Shown one piece after another: positions 17,353 through 26,106 of a DNA stretch of 64,000 bases. The position numbers were made by a program, and so were the translations under genes. The stretch's first letter is position 1. Each line of letters starts with the position of its first letter. Source of the DNA: Tepidanaerobacter acetatoxydans Re1 (GTDB lineage Bacteria > Bacillota > Thermosediminibacteria > Thermosediminibacterales > Tepidanaerobacteraceae); contig NC_019954.2 in assembly GCF_000328765.2 (NCBI RefSeq), positions 1,430,501-1,494,500 of the forward strand, given 5' to 3'. Below the pieces are notes generated by a model. It was not told where the DNA came from. It saw only the letters and a list, made by a program, of their open reading frames with translations, and ran no database searches.

Positions 17353-18327
17353 TTAACCTCTTAATGCAAATCCAATGGCACTAATATAATCAACATAGTC
17401 GCCATTTGACTTAATATTTTCATTTACAAAATCAAGCTTAATTTCTCTACCGGTATAAACTTCGATATGAAAATAACTTCTAAAAATATCTTTACAGTAA
17501 TGCGATTCTCCAGCCTTCCCTATTAACATAATTTCATTTATTCGGCAACCTTTGCTTTGCAAAGAATAAAATTCAAATGTTCTTGAAATCTCTAAAATAA
17601 TGTTTTGATATGGCAATGGTAAAAAATCAAAACCTGTTTTGATGTTATTAAACCAGCTACTATCAGTTTTAATAATTTTGCATAGTTCATCATCAATTTT
17701 ATTGATATCGAAAAAATCTAGGCATCTGTTGAAAACAATTTTACCATTGTCTACCATGGTTATTTCACTATGGCTTGAATTCAAGTCTATAATTGCTGTT
17801 ACGCCATGTTTTTTTTGAGTTTCTAAAACACGTGCATTAGCAAGAGGATATACATCTAATGCTTTTAAGGGGAGCCCTGCATCGACGGCAATTTTTGCAT
17901 AATCCATAGCTATGTCTTTAGACGCCGCAGCTAATAGAATATGATATGTGTTATTTCGATTATCAAGCAACTCATAGTCGCTTATAAATTCGCCATTAAA
18001 CATCGCAGAAAATTCCTGAATTTCCCAAAAAATGGCTTCATATAGTTCCCTTCCTTTTAATAGGGGAAACCGTACATTCCTGAATATTAAATGCTTGCTA
18101 GAAATTCCAATTACTGCACTCTTAGAAGGAAAAATCTTATTTATTTTTGCAAAGCATTGACATATTGCATCTTTTTCTTCCGGTCTGTCAAATGCTATCT
18201 TACCTATAGGATTTTCTATTTTATATAGACTTTTTATAGTTTTTGTATTTCTTTTCTTTGCTAAATGTGCCACTTTAATACTATCTACACCTAAATCAAT
18301 GCCTATACATAATGGTTCAAACAGCAT
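17353..18327 (-). CDS. pilM: Type IV pilus assembly protein PilM
   Basis: Actin-like cytoplasmic ATPase of the pilus alignment complex, 324 residues. The N-terminus CIGIDLGVDSIKVAHL is the phosphate-1 loop of the ASKHA fold; GVTAIIDLNSSHSEITMVDNGKIVFNR is phosphate-2. The ATG at 18327 is preceded by GAGG with 6-nt spacing and lies one base after the comFB stop; the frame extending to 18369 would run back into comFB. Confidence 0.88.
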   Translation of the reverse strand: MLFEPLCIGIDLGVDSIKVAHLAKKRNTKTIKSLYKIENPIGKIAFDRPEEKDAICQCFAKINKIFPSKSAVIGISSKHLIFRNVRFPLLKGRELYEAIFWEIQEFSAMFNGEFISDYELLDNRNNTYHILLAAASKDIAMDYAKIAVDAGLPLKALDVYPLANARVLETQKKHGVTAIIDLNSSHSEITMVDNGKIVFNRCLDFFDINKIDDELCKIIKTDSSWFNNIKTGFDFLPLPYQNIILEISRTFEFYSLQSKGCRINEIMLIGKAGESHYCKDIFRSYFHIEVYTGREIKLDFVNENIKSNGDYVDYISAIGFALRG

Positions 18328-18328
18328 T

Positions 18329-18619
18329 TTAGTCCTCAAATATACTATGGTGTGGATTTTTTGAAACAATTTCCATAGCCTTTAGTAATTGGATAATAAC
18401 ATCTGTTCGATATTGCCTGCTTAAAAGATCAGTTTTTGCATAAACTTCACCTTTTCTTGTTACAATGTATTTTGGAGGCAGATTATTTAAAGCGATGGCC
18501 ATCATGTCTAAACGACAAAGTTCGCATTTACACACATCCCTATCTCTTGTAAGTTCATCTAGTAATAAAGCCACTACATCTTCCATATAGTTTTTCAGTT
18601 TCAATTCATCTTTCTTCAT
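18329..18619 (-). CDS. comFB: Late competence development protein ComFB family
   Basis: 96-residue protein (ATG 18619, SD GAGGGG). The conserved MEDVVALLLDELTRDRDVCKCELCRLDMMAIALNNLPPKYIVT matches ComFB, with the Cys-rich CKCELC motif. Related proteins in cyanobacteria bind cyclic dinucleotides; the role in Firmicutes is unclear. Its place inside a pilus operon, between the pseudopilins and pilM, supports a link to transformation pili or their control. Confidence 0.88.
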   Translation of the reverse strand: MKKDELKLKNYMEDVVALLLDELTRDRDVCKCELCRLDMMAIALNNLPPKYIVTRKGEVYAKTDLLSRQYRTDVIIQLLKAMEIVSKNPHHSIFED

Positions 18620-18656
18620 TCCTATACCCCTCATTCCAAAAATCGTTATATTTCTT

Positions 18657-19130
18657 TTAATTTACCCACAATCCAAAAGGTGTTGCTTTTGTTTTTATTA
18701 TAATATCATCGCCTTCTTTTCCCTGTGCGGCTAAGAAGATTTCTATATACTGTTTATCTTTAGGCTGCTTAAATTTTAACTGACTTAATTCGGCTATTGG
18801 ATTTATACCATTGTTTTTTTCCCTGTAAAGCACCCCATTTTTAAAATAGTATATAATCGTTTCACCATCACCGGCTACAGTTTTTATGCTATTTTCAGAC
18901 ATCACCTCAACGCTTCTAGCCTGCTTGATGGAAGTGGAAAGCCATAGAAAAGCTTGTCTTGCATTTTGCTGAACAAAAATCTTACTATTCTCATATTCAT
19001 AAGTTTTTTGTCCGGCACTGTAAATAGTAAATGATGTAGTCATAATTAAGCTTAAAAGTCCTAATGCAAGGATCAATTCAATGAGTGTAAACCCATTTGT
19101 ATGTTTAGTATTTACCTCGATATGTAGCAA
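18657..19130 (-). CDS. Pseudopilin with type IV N-methylation motif (PilW/GspJ-like)
   Basis: 157 residues. A short basic leader ends in NG before FTLIELILALGLLSLIMTT, the prepilin peptidase site with Glu at +5 and the hydrophobic helix. The remainder is a small beta-rich domain with YYFKNGVLYREKNNG, typical of PulJ/PilW minor pilins. The TTG start at 19130 follows CGGAGAG at 7 nt and lies inside the previous gene, which it overlaps by 26 nt. Confidence 0.85.
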   Translation of the reverse strand: MLHIEVNTKHTNGFTLIELILALGLLSLIMTTSFTIYSAGQKTYEYENSKIFVQQNARQAFLWLSTSIKQARSVEVMSENSIKTVAGDGETIIYYFKNGVLYREKNNGINPIAELSQLKFKQPKDKQYIEIFLAAQGKEGDDIIIKTKATPFGLWVN

Positions 19131-19461
19131 GATTAATCTCTCCGTTTTTTCCTTTAACTTTAACAGTAATTTTTAACAGATTTTCTTTTTTTATTTGCAC
19201 TTTTACACTCCGTTGGAAGTGATGATTATTAAATTCTATTCGATCTTCTTGTTCTCCAAGCTTAGCCATTATTTTGTTAAACGAATCGCCCTTTAGCTCT
19301 TCAATTGTATCTTGGGCCAAGGCAGTAGCAGCCATCATTTCTTTGACATTTAAATTTGAATATACGCTCTCAGATAAAAGAGCACATATAGGAACTGTAA
19401 TTAAAGCTAATATGGTTACAGCAATAATAATTTCAATAAGAGTTGAACCCTTTTCAGACAT
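19105..19461 (-). CDS. Pseudopilin (PilV/GspI-like)
   Basis: 118 residues with a very short leader MSEKG followed by STLIEIIIAVTILALITVPICALL, the prepilin cleavage site and helix. The conserved helix region VKEMMAATALAQDTIEELK resembles minor pilins of the PilV/GspI group. It comes shortly after the GspH-like gene and overlaps the following pseudopilin gene. Confidence 0.85.
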   Translation of the reverse strand: MSEKGSTLIEIIIAVTILALITVPICALLSESVYSNLNVKEMMAATALAQDTIEELKGDSFNKIMAKLGEQEDRIEFNNHHFQRSVKVQIKKENLLKITVKVKGKNGEINLATYRGKY

Positions 19462-19470
19462 AGTATGTCA

Positions 19471-19962
19471 TCACCTCTTCGGAGGTACTTTTGAAACTCT
19501 TACCCGGCCAGTCGCTACTGAAACAATCACATATAGTGTATTATCATCACCATTTACAATTGCTATAGTGCCTCCTTGATTTGGGGCTCCCGAGGGACTA
19601 AACGACAAAGTCTTATTAACCTCAGAATAAGTTGTCCAATCAAAAAATACGCCAGAAGGTAATTTTATAAGCTTGCCACGCCCAAAAGAAAGCATTTGAT
19701 AACTATTTTTCTGGTTCAAATCGAATACTATTTTATAAGTAATACCCTCTGAGATAGATTTTTGCTGAGTCAAACGTATATTCTGGGCAAGTTCATAAGC
19801 AGCCACCTCTAATTTATACTTTGTCATAGTCTTTTTAAAATCAGGAAGTGCTATTGTAGATAATAAACCTAACAATGCTATTACCATGATAACTTCAATA
19901 AGGGTATAACCATTGCGATTTATGTTTTTTTGTATGTTCACCTTTGAGTTGAAATTTCTCAT
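19471..19962 (-). CDS. Pseudopilin (GspH/FimT-like)
   Basis: 163 residues: basic leader ending NRNG, then YTLIEVIMVIALLGLLSTIALPDF, with a Tyr rather than Phe at the mature N-terminus. The GspH-like domain has the ELAQNIRLTQQKSISEGITYKIVFD pattern and a C-terminal beta strand region. It follows pilC after about 30 bp. Which of the three pseudopilins makes the fibre is not decidable from sequence; no obvious major pilin (ComGC type) lies in the window. Confidence 0.86.
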   Translation of the reverse strand: MRNFNSKVNIQKNINRNGYTLIEVIMVIALLGLLSTIALPDFKKTMTKYKLEVAAYELAQNIRLTQQKSISEGITYKIVFDLNQKNSYQMLSFGRGKLIKLPSGVFFDWTTYSEVNKTLSFSPSGAPNQGGTIAIVNGDDNTLYVIVSVATGRVRVSKVPPKR

Positions 19963-19991
19963 AATATTTTAATACTAGTTTATTCTCCTTA

Positions 19992-21206
19992 CTAAAATAA
20001 ATTGTAAATGTCAAACATTGGAATAACTACAGAAATTACAATAAAGGATATTATAAGTGTTAGCACTATTATTATGACCGGTTCAATAAACAAAATCAGT
20101 CTATCTTCGAGGATTTTCGCTTCGTTTTCATTAAATGAAGCGGCTTTATCAAGCATTTCTTCCAAAGCACCGGATTCTTCACCTATAGCTATAATTTCTA
20201 CCATTATAGGAGAAAAAATTTTCTCAGACATAAGCTCTGATAAGTTCTTGCCCTGCTTTAGGCCCTCGTGAACTTTTATAAGCTCCATTTTTATAACCCG
20301 GTTTTTAACAGTATTACAGGAAACTTCCAGAGCTTTCAACATAGGAATTCCACTAGATGATAAGATAAATAATAGTTTAGCTATCTGAGATGAAATAGAT
20401 TTTTTTATTAATTGGCCCATAAATGGAATTGAAAGCTTTAATTTGTCAATCTGATACATGATTTTTTCTGATTCTTTAAATTTTATCGTTCCTACGAATA
20501 AGAAAACAAATAACAATAAAACTATGATAAACAAATTTATCATATTCGAACCCAGCAACAGAAATATTTGGGTAATTTTGGGCAACTGTACTCCGGCTGA
20601 AGAAAATATATTCGCGTAAACAGGTAAAACTTTTGTGGTCAGAAAAACAACTACGAACAAAGATATAATACTTAATATACTGGGATATACCATAGAACTT
20701 TTAATTTTCTCATTTTGTTTTGCCATATCGGAATAATAAGCAGATAACATTTTTAAAATATCACTTAAGTTTCCCGATAATTCTCCTGCTTCAATCAGAC
20801 AAATAAAAATTTCCGAAAATACATAGGGTTGATTTTTGCAGGCCTCAGCCAAGGAATCCCCACGCCTTATATGCAAATTTAGATTAAATATGATTTCACG
20901 TAACCGCTTATTTTCTGTTTGTTTTGCAATTGAAGTAAGACTTTCTAAAATATTTACTCCGGCATCAAGCATAACTGCAAGTTGCCGGCAAAATACAGAT
21001 AAATCAGAGAAACTAATCTTATTAAAAAAGGCAGTTACTGTATATGTAAAACTATTAGTATTAATTTTTTTTATTCTAACCGGGATATAACCTTGATTTT
21101 TTATTTTTTTTGCAACCAAAGATTCATTTTTAGACTCTATAACGCCATTAATTTTTTCACCAATAAAATTTTTTCCTTCATAATAAAACAGCGTCAACAT
21201 TATCAA
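19992..21206 (-). CDS. pilC: Type II secretion/type IV pilus platform protein GspF/PilC
   Basis: 404-residue inner-membrane platform. Two copies of the GspF domain are visible: FCRQLAVMLDAGVNILESL near residue 70 and LFILSSSGIPMLKALEVSCNTV near 275, each followed by a helical bundle and TM segments (around 170-190, 220-240, 375-400). It comes 3 nt after pilB. Pairs with the PilB ATPase to polymerise pilins. Confidence 0.94.
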   Translation of the reverse strand: MIMLTLFYYEGKNFIGEKINGVIESKNESLVAKKIKNQGYIPVRIKKINTNSFTYTVTAFFNKISFSDLSVFCRQLAVMLDAGVNILESLTSIAKQTENKRLREIIFNLNLHIRRGDSLAEACKNQPYVFSEIFICLIEAGELSGNLSDILKMLSAYYSDMAKQNEKIKSSMVYPSILSIISLFVVVFLTTKVLPVYANIFSSAGVQLPKITQIFLLLGSNMINLFIIVLLLFVFLFVGTIKFKESEKIMYQIDKLKLSIPFMGQLIKKSISSQIAKLLFILSSSGIPMLKALEVSCNTVKNRVIKMELIKVHEGLKQGKNLSELMSEKIFSPIMVEIIAIGEESGALEEMLDKAASFNENEAKILEDRLILFIEPVIIIVLTLIISFIVISVVIPMFDIYNLF

Positions 21207-21209
21207 TCC

Positions 21210-22865
21210 TTACTCGAGACTTTCCTGAAAAATGACTTGCAGTGCTTCTTCAAATGTAGTAATTCCACTTTGAACCAATTTAAGAGCATTATCTTTTATA
21301 TGTTCATAACCAAAAGTGCGGGAGACTTTATCGATTTCTTGTAAGTTTGCTTGCCTTGAGATTAATTTACGGTGTGCTGAATGAACATTAATTACTTCAC
21401 CAACTACTGTGCGACCGCTATAACCTGTAAAATTGCAGGAATTGCACCCTTTGCCTTTAAAAAGTCTAAGACCTTTATTTTCATCCCTCACATTCATATA
21501 GGCTTTTTCGTTTTCTGATGCCAGGTATTCTTCCTTGCACATAATACAAGTTTTTCGTACTAACCTTTGCGAGATAATTCCTGCCAGACATGAAGCCAAA
21601 AGATAAGGTTCAACTCCCATGTCTAAAAGACGCGCAATTGCTCCTGATGCACTATTAGTATGTAAAGTCGAAAAAACTAAATGACCTGTAAGCGCTGCTC
21701 TAATAGCAATATCAGCAGTTTCCCTATCTCTTATTTCCCCAACCATAATAATATTAGGGTCTTGCCTCAAAATAGCACGAAGTCCATTAGCAAAAGTAAT
21801 GCCACTTTTGGGATTAATCTGCATCTGATTAATGCCGCAAAGTGCGTATTCGACTGGATCTTCCAGTGTTACAATATTTTTATTAGATTTGTTTATATGA
21901 TTTATCATTGAGTAAAGCGTGGTAGTTTTGCCACAACCGGTAGGACCGCATACCAGAATCATACCGTAAGGTAATTCAAGCATTTTATATATGCAACTTT
22001 TTTGTTTTTTATTAAATCCCAGCTGATCTATGCTAAGCAAAAACCTATCACGGTTTAATACCCGCAGCACAGCCTTTTCACCATTAATGGTAGGAATCGT
22101 TGACACGCGGATATCTATTATGTGATTTTCAACTGTAAGTTTAAAGCTCCCATCCTGAGGAACTCTCTTTTTAGTAATATCTAAATTCGCCATTACTTTG
22201 ATACGTGCTATAACCGCTTGAAGTAATGCCTTATCAAAAAGCATTATTTGTGTTAACTCACCATCTAACCTATATCTAACACGAACATTTTTTTCTTGAG
22301 GTTCAATATGAATATCACTGGCATTTTTCTTTACTGCCTGGTGCACTAAAGTATCGACCAGTTTTATTACAGGTGCTTTTTCAGCCTCCTCTAATTCTTC
22401 ATTTACATTATTAGTTTTGTTTACAACCATATCTGCATATGGCTTATAATAAGCTTCTATAGCTTTCTGTATTTCCTTTTTTGTAGCAAGAACAAGTTGG
22501 ATATCATAACCACTGGCAATCTTAATATCATCAACAGCAAAAATATCATAAGGGTTACTTATTGCTAATATCAATGAATTGCCATCCTTTTTTATTGGCA
22601 GAACTATATGTTTTCTCGCCAGATACTCCGGCACTAAATTAATTACATTGGGATTAATATATAGTTTACTTAAGTTAACGCGCGGGAAACCCGTACTAAG
22701 AGCTAATATTTCTGTCAATTCTCCCTCGGAAATAAAACCTTCATCAATAATTATCTCATATAATTTTTTATCACTTGCAATCTGTATTTCTTTAACCCTT
22801 TTCAGATCCGTTTCTGTCATGTAGTTCTCTTCTAATAAGTAATCTTCCAGATTTTTCCTATCCAT
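21210..22865 (-). CDS. pilB: Type IV pilus assembly ATPase PilB/GspE
   Basis: Hexameric ATPase driving pilus extension; about 551 residues from the ATG at 22865. N-terminal GspEII domain, then Walker A GPTGCGKTTTLYSMI, Asp box ITLEDPVEYAL-like segment, Walker B VGEIRDRETADIAIRAALTGH and a tetracysteine zinc motif (CIMC and CNSC pairs) typical of PilB. The open frame reaches a TTG at 22889, but neither start has ideal SD spacing. First gene of the pilus operon. No PilT retraction ATPase is visible. Confidence 0.94.
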   Translation of the reverse strand: MDRKNLEDYLLEENYMTETDLKRVKEIQIASDKKLYEIIIDEGFISEGELTEILALSTGFPRVNLSKLYINPNVINLVPEYLARKHIVLPIKKDGNSLILAISNPYDIFAVDDIKIASGYDIQLVLATKKEIQKAIEAYYKPYADMVVNKTNNVNEELEEAEKAPVIKLVDTLVHQAVKKNASDIHIEPQEKNVRVRYRLDGELTQIMLFDKALLQAVIARIKVMANLDITKKRVPQDGSFKLTVENHIIDIRVSTIPTINGEKAVLRVLNRDRFLLSIDQLGFNKKQKSCIYKMLELPYGMILVCGPTGCGKTTTLYSMINHINKSNKNIVTLEDPVEYALCGINQMQINPKSGITFANGLRAILRQDPNIIMVGEIRDRETADIAIRAALTGHLVFSTLHTNSASGAIARLLDMGVEPYLLASCLAGIISQRLVRKTCIMCKEEYLASENEKAYMNVRDENKGLRLFKGKGCNSCNFTGYSGRTVVGEVINVHSAHRKLISRQANLQEIDKVSRTFGYEHIKDNALKLVQSGITTFEEALQVIFQESLE

Positions 22866-22967
22866 CGGTGCAGGCTCGCTCCTAATCAATACGTTGTATA
22901 TGCTATTCTACTATTATTCAACAATTTATTTAAAATTCCTTCTTGTTTCGATGCAATCGGACAAAAA

Positions 22968-22998
22968 ATAAAAGCCTAACTTTAGTGGCTTTTTTAAT
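22968..22998 (-). terminator. Terminator between yqeG and pilB
   Basis: AAAAGCC/GGCTTTT stem with inner partial pairing, flanked by T-runs on both strands (TTATTTTTT on the minus strand). It separates yqeG transcription from the pilus operon. Confidence 0.65.
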
Positions 22999-23048
22999 AC
23001 AATACATTTTTAAGTATTTTTAGACCTGACAATTAAAATACATTTAGT

Positions 23049-23564
23049 TTATCGGTTTAATGATATTAGCTTTTTACTTTCCATTATTTTTAATAGAAGG
23101 TTTTCTAACTTCCTCATAATTTTTGTCCAATAAAACTCTTGATCATTTATCGGTTTTACTAAAATTGCAAACAATCCCATCCGCTTTGCTCCTAAAATAT
23201 CGGTAAATATTTGGTCTCCAAGAACCGCAGTTTGCTCTGCTTGAGTTCCTAATATGTCTAGGCCACGCTTAAAGACTTTTTTAAACGGTTTAAATGAGCC
23301 AAACACTGCGGGAATGCCAAGCTGTTCTGCACAATGCTTTATGCGACCGTATTTATTGTTAGATATAATGCATAGAGAAATACCTTCTTCCTGGCATTGA
23401 TTAATCCAGCCCATCAATCTATCTTCAATATAGACTGAATCCCATGGAAGCAAAGTATTGTCAAGGTCTATCAATATTCCTTTTATATTTTTTCTCTTGA
23501 TATACTGTAAATCTAATTTATAAATATTTTCGATGTAAATATCCGGACAGAATAATTTCAGCAT
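23049..23564 (-). CDS. yqeG: YqeG family HAD IIIA-type phosphatase
   Basis: 171 residues. The HAD motif I GILIDLDNTLLPWDS (about 30-44) has both nucleophile aspartates, motif II is SNNKYGRI, and the loop QTAVLGDQIFTDILGAKRMG carries the C-terminal metal-binding Asp pair. YqeG proteins of Bacillus and mitochondrial Gep4 belong to this group; phosphatidylglycerophosphate dephosphorylation is known for Gep4, but the substrate here is not proven. ATG 23564 with GAGGAAGG. Confidence 0.9.
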   Translation of the reverse strand: MLKLFCPDIYIENIYKLDLQYIKRKNIKGILIDLDNTLLPWDSVYIEDRLMGWINQCQEEGISLCIISNNKYGRIKHCAEQLGIPAVFGSFKPFKKVFKRGLDILGTQAEQTAVLGDQIFTDILGAKRMGLFAILVKPINDQEFYWTKIMRKLENLLLKIMESKKLISLNR

Positions 23565-23662
23565 AATCCTTCCTCTGTAATATATTTTAAATATATATTA
23601 TATAATCTATTACTTATTTGCAACTGTCCGATCGCAACAATTGATTTTTTATCGATGATAAG

Positions 23663-24385
23663 TCAAAGTGGTTTGAAACTATCATTTAATTCTTTAGAAA
23701 GCTTTTTTATAGCTCGCTTTTCTATTCTTGATACATAGGATCTTGAAATCCCCAATATTTTAGCAATTTCTCTTTGCGTTTTAGTTACCCCGTTAAAAAG
23801 TCCATAGCGAAGCTCAATTACTTTGCGTTCCTGACTTTTCAAAGATGTGCTAATTTTTTCATATAGTTTTTCGTTTTGAAACTTTTTTGTTATTTCATCC
23901 GTAACTGCGTCAACTTCGGTGCCTAACACATCGATTAGTGAAATTTCATTTCCTTCCTTATCTACGCCAATGGGTTCCTGTAGATAAACTTCGGACTTTA
24001 TTTTTTTGGTAGATCTTAAATTCATAAGTATCTCATTTTCTATGCAGCGAGCTGCATATGTGGCAAGTCGGCTGCCTTTGCTATAGTTAAAGGTTGAAAT
24101 AGCCTTTATAAGACCTATGGTACCGATGGAAATTAAATCATCCATATCTTCGCCGGTACTTGCAAATTTTTTTACAATATGCGCAACCAACCTTAAGTTA
24201 TGCTCGATAAGTATATTTCTCGCTTCTTCGTCTCCTTTGCTGTATAAAAGTATATATTTTTTTTCTTCTTCAGGAGTAAGAGGCTGTGGAAATGTCGTAG
24301 AACCTGTTATAAACGCCAGCCAAGCTAATATTTCCTTAAAAAACAAAACACCCAAAGTCACTAAAACTGACAGGGCATCTCCCAT
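23663..24385 (-). CDS. sigK: Sporulation sigma factor SigK (pro-sigma-K)
   Basis: Late mother-cell sigma factor, 240 residues. The hydrophobic N-terminus (LSVLVTLGVLFFKEILAWLAFI) resembles the cleaved pro-sequence of Bacillus, followed by the conserved FPQPLTPEEEKKY junction. Region 2 is ARNILIEHNLRLVAHIVKKF and DLISIGTIGLIKAI; region 4 ends with TQREIAKILGISRSYVSRIEKRA. The frame is continuous, with no skin-type insertion. ATG 24385 with GGGGAGG. A sigma-E-like promoter lies at 24419-24447. Confidence 0.97.
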   Translation of the reverse strand: MGDALSVLVTLGVLFFKEILAWLAFITGSTTFPQPLTPEEEKKYILLYSKGDEEARNILIEHNLRLVAHIVKKFASTGEDMDDLISIGTIGLIKAISTFNYSKGSRLATYAARCIENEILMNLRSTKKIKSEVYLQEPIGVDKEGNEISLIDVLGTEVDAVTDEITKKFQNEKLYEKISTSLKSQERKVIELRYGLFNGVTKTQREIAKILGISRSYVSRIEKRAIKKLSKELNDSFKPL

Positions 24386-24418
24386 CTTTTAAAGCACCTC
24401 CCCTGTGGCGGTACCTAT

Positions 24419-24447
24419 AGTATATGACTTCAGATGCTAAAACGTGC
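24419..24447 (-). promoter_or_regulatory. Possible sigma-E promoter of sigK
   Basis: Minus-strand GCACGTT (24447-24441), 14-nt spacer, CATATACT (24426-24419). This matches 5 of 7 and 7 of 8 positions of the sigma-E consensus as I know it. sigK is sigma-E dependent in other spore formers. Confidence 0.4.
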
Positions 24448-24457
24448 ATGTTTTTAA

Positions 24458-26041
24458 TTACCTAATTACTGATATTCTTTCAATTATTTCTTTGAAAATT
24501 GGTGCAGCTATAGCTGAACCTGAGCCGCCATGTTCAACAAATACAGACATCACTAATTCCGGTGCATCAGCCGGGTAATATCCAACAAACCATGCATGTG
24601 AAGCTTGACTTTCAATTTCAGCTGTTCCTGTTTTTCCACCTATCCGACGATTGTTTCGCGGATTAGCACTTTCTCCCGTACCGTATTCAGCAGCCGCCTC
24701 CAAAGCTTCCCTTACCTTTTTAGCTGTTTCTGGAGACAGTATTCTTTCTGGTTTTGCATCTGCAACATTAAATACTGGCGTGTCCCCGTCTTGGTCTATT
24801 ATCTCTTTTATCAAAATTGGTTTTTTAGTAACACCGTCATTGACAATTGTTAAAATAATTTGTGCCGCTTGAATTGGTGTAATGCCAATCGCTCCTTGGC
24901 CAATGGATAAATTTCCCAAGTCTTGATAAAAGACTTCATCTTTAGATGGTAAACTACCTCCTTTTTCTTCCGGCAAACCAATAAGAGTTTTTTCGCCCAA
25001 GCCAAATAAGCTTGCATATTCGAGAATCTTATCTTTTCCCAGTCTAATACCTAATTGGATAAAAACCGAATTACATGAAAAAGCTAAGGCATCTTTTAAG
25101 GTTATTTCTCCATGACCGCTACGTTCATAACTTGAACATTTAAAAATATTTTCTCCAACTTTTTCAAATCCAGAGCAGTAAAAGATCTCATCTAATTGTG
25201 TTATTTTTTCCTCCAGAGCAGCAGACAAAATTACTATTTTAAAAATTGAACCAGGGGCATAGCTTTCAACTGCTCGATTAATCAATGGTGCATTTTCTTG
25301 ATTTAAATACTGTTCTAATTGAAACTGCTTATAATTAGGCCTACTTGCCATAGCCAGAATTTCTCCTGACTTTGGTTCAATTACTACAACTGCTCCACTT
25401 TCTATACTTTTATCCATAACATCTTCAACGATTTTTTGAAAATCTCTGTCTATAGTTAATTTCACACCCCAAGTTTCAGACATTTGCTCGTTTAAAGTAA
25501 GGCCAGCAATAGGCTGGCCTAAACCATCGTTATATACATACCCGCTTTCTATATCACTGCTTAAAAAACTGTCAAAGGTTTTTTCAATTCCGGTTTCACC
25601 TTCAAAGCCTACCACATGAGTAGCTAAAGCCGTTGGTCCATATCGGGTATTTTTATCATAAATAAATATACCAGGTGTTTTATCTTTTAGGTCATACAGC
25701 ACGTCCTGATTTTCAGGAGTAACGCTAATGTTTTTGACGTCATCATCGTCAATAGAATTCAAAATATTTTCTTTTATCAACAGTTGTTTTTCCGATAGTG
25801 TCAGCCAGTTTGGGGATATAATAGCATAGCTTGAAGAATAAGTTCCTGTTAGGGGTTTACCATTTCTATCAAAAATTTGTCCTCTAACTTTTTCTCCTAT
25901 ACCTGAGGTTTTTTGCAAAAAGGACTCATGAGTTAAAAAAGGACCTCTCACAATTTGAATATAAAAAAGTCTAAAAATTAGCATCATACACATAACAGCA
26001 ACTGAAAAAAACAAAATTAATATCCTATTGTTTTTTTTCAT
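24458..26041 (-). CDS. Class B penicillin-binding protein (transpeptidase)
   Basis: D,D-transpeptidase that cross-links peptidoglycan, 527 residues. N-terminal TM (8-30), dimerisation domain with GQIFDRNGKPLTG (54-66), catalytic SIFK at 265-268, SCN at 322-324 and GGKTGTAE near 470. Between SIFK and SCN is the paired-cysteine stretch ending in SGHGEI found in PbpA-like enzymes. It lies between mltG and sigK, so a sporulation or elongation role is possible, but this cannot be told from sequence. No PASTA domains. Confidence 0.92.
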   Translation of the reverse strand: MKKNNRILILFFSVAVMCMMLIFRLFYIQIVRGPFLTHESFLQKTSGIGEKVRGQIFDRNGKPLTGTYSSSYAIISPNWLTLSEKQLLIKENILNSIDDDDVKNISVTPENQDVLYDLKDKTPGIFIYDKNTRYGPTALATHVVGFEGETGIEKTFDSFLSSDIESGYVYNDGLGQPIAGLTLNEQMSETWGVKLTIDRDFQKIVEDVMDKSIESGAVVVIEPKSGEILAMASRPNYKQFQLEQYLNQENAPLINRAVESYAPGSIFKIVILSAALEEKITQLDEIFYCSGFEKVGENIFKCSSYERSGHGEITLKDALAFSCNSVFIQLGIRLGKDKILEYASLFGLGEKTLIGLPEEKGGSLPSKDEVFYQDLGNLSIGQGAIGITPIQAAQIILTIVNDGVTKKPILIKEIIDQDGDTPVFNVADAKPERILSPETAKKVREALEAAAEYGTGESANPRNNRRIGGKTGTAEIESQASHAWFVGYYPADAPELVMSVFVEHGGSGSAIAAPIFKEIIERISVIR

Positions 26042-26106
26042 TTAAAATTCACCCAAAAGTATGATGCCCATACGATAGCTTTTTATGCTCAAAAATAAAT
26101 CATCTA

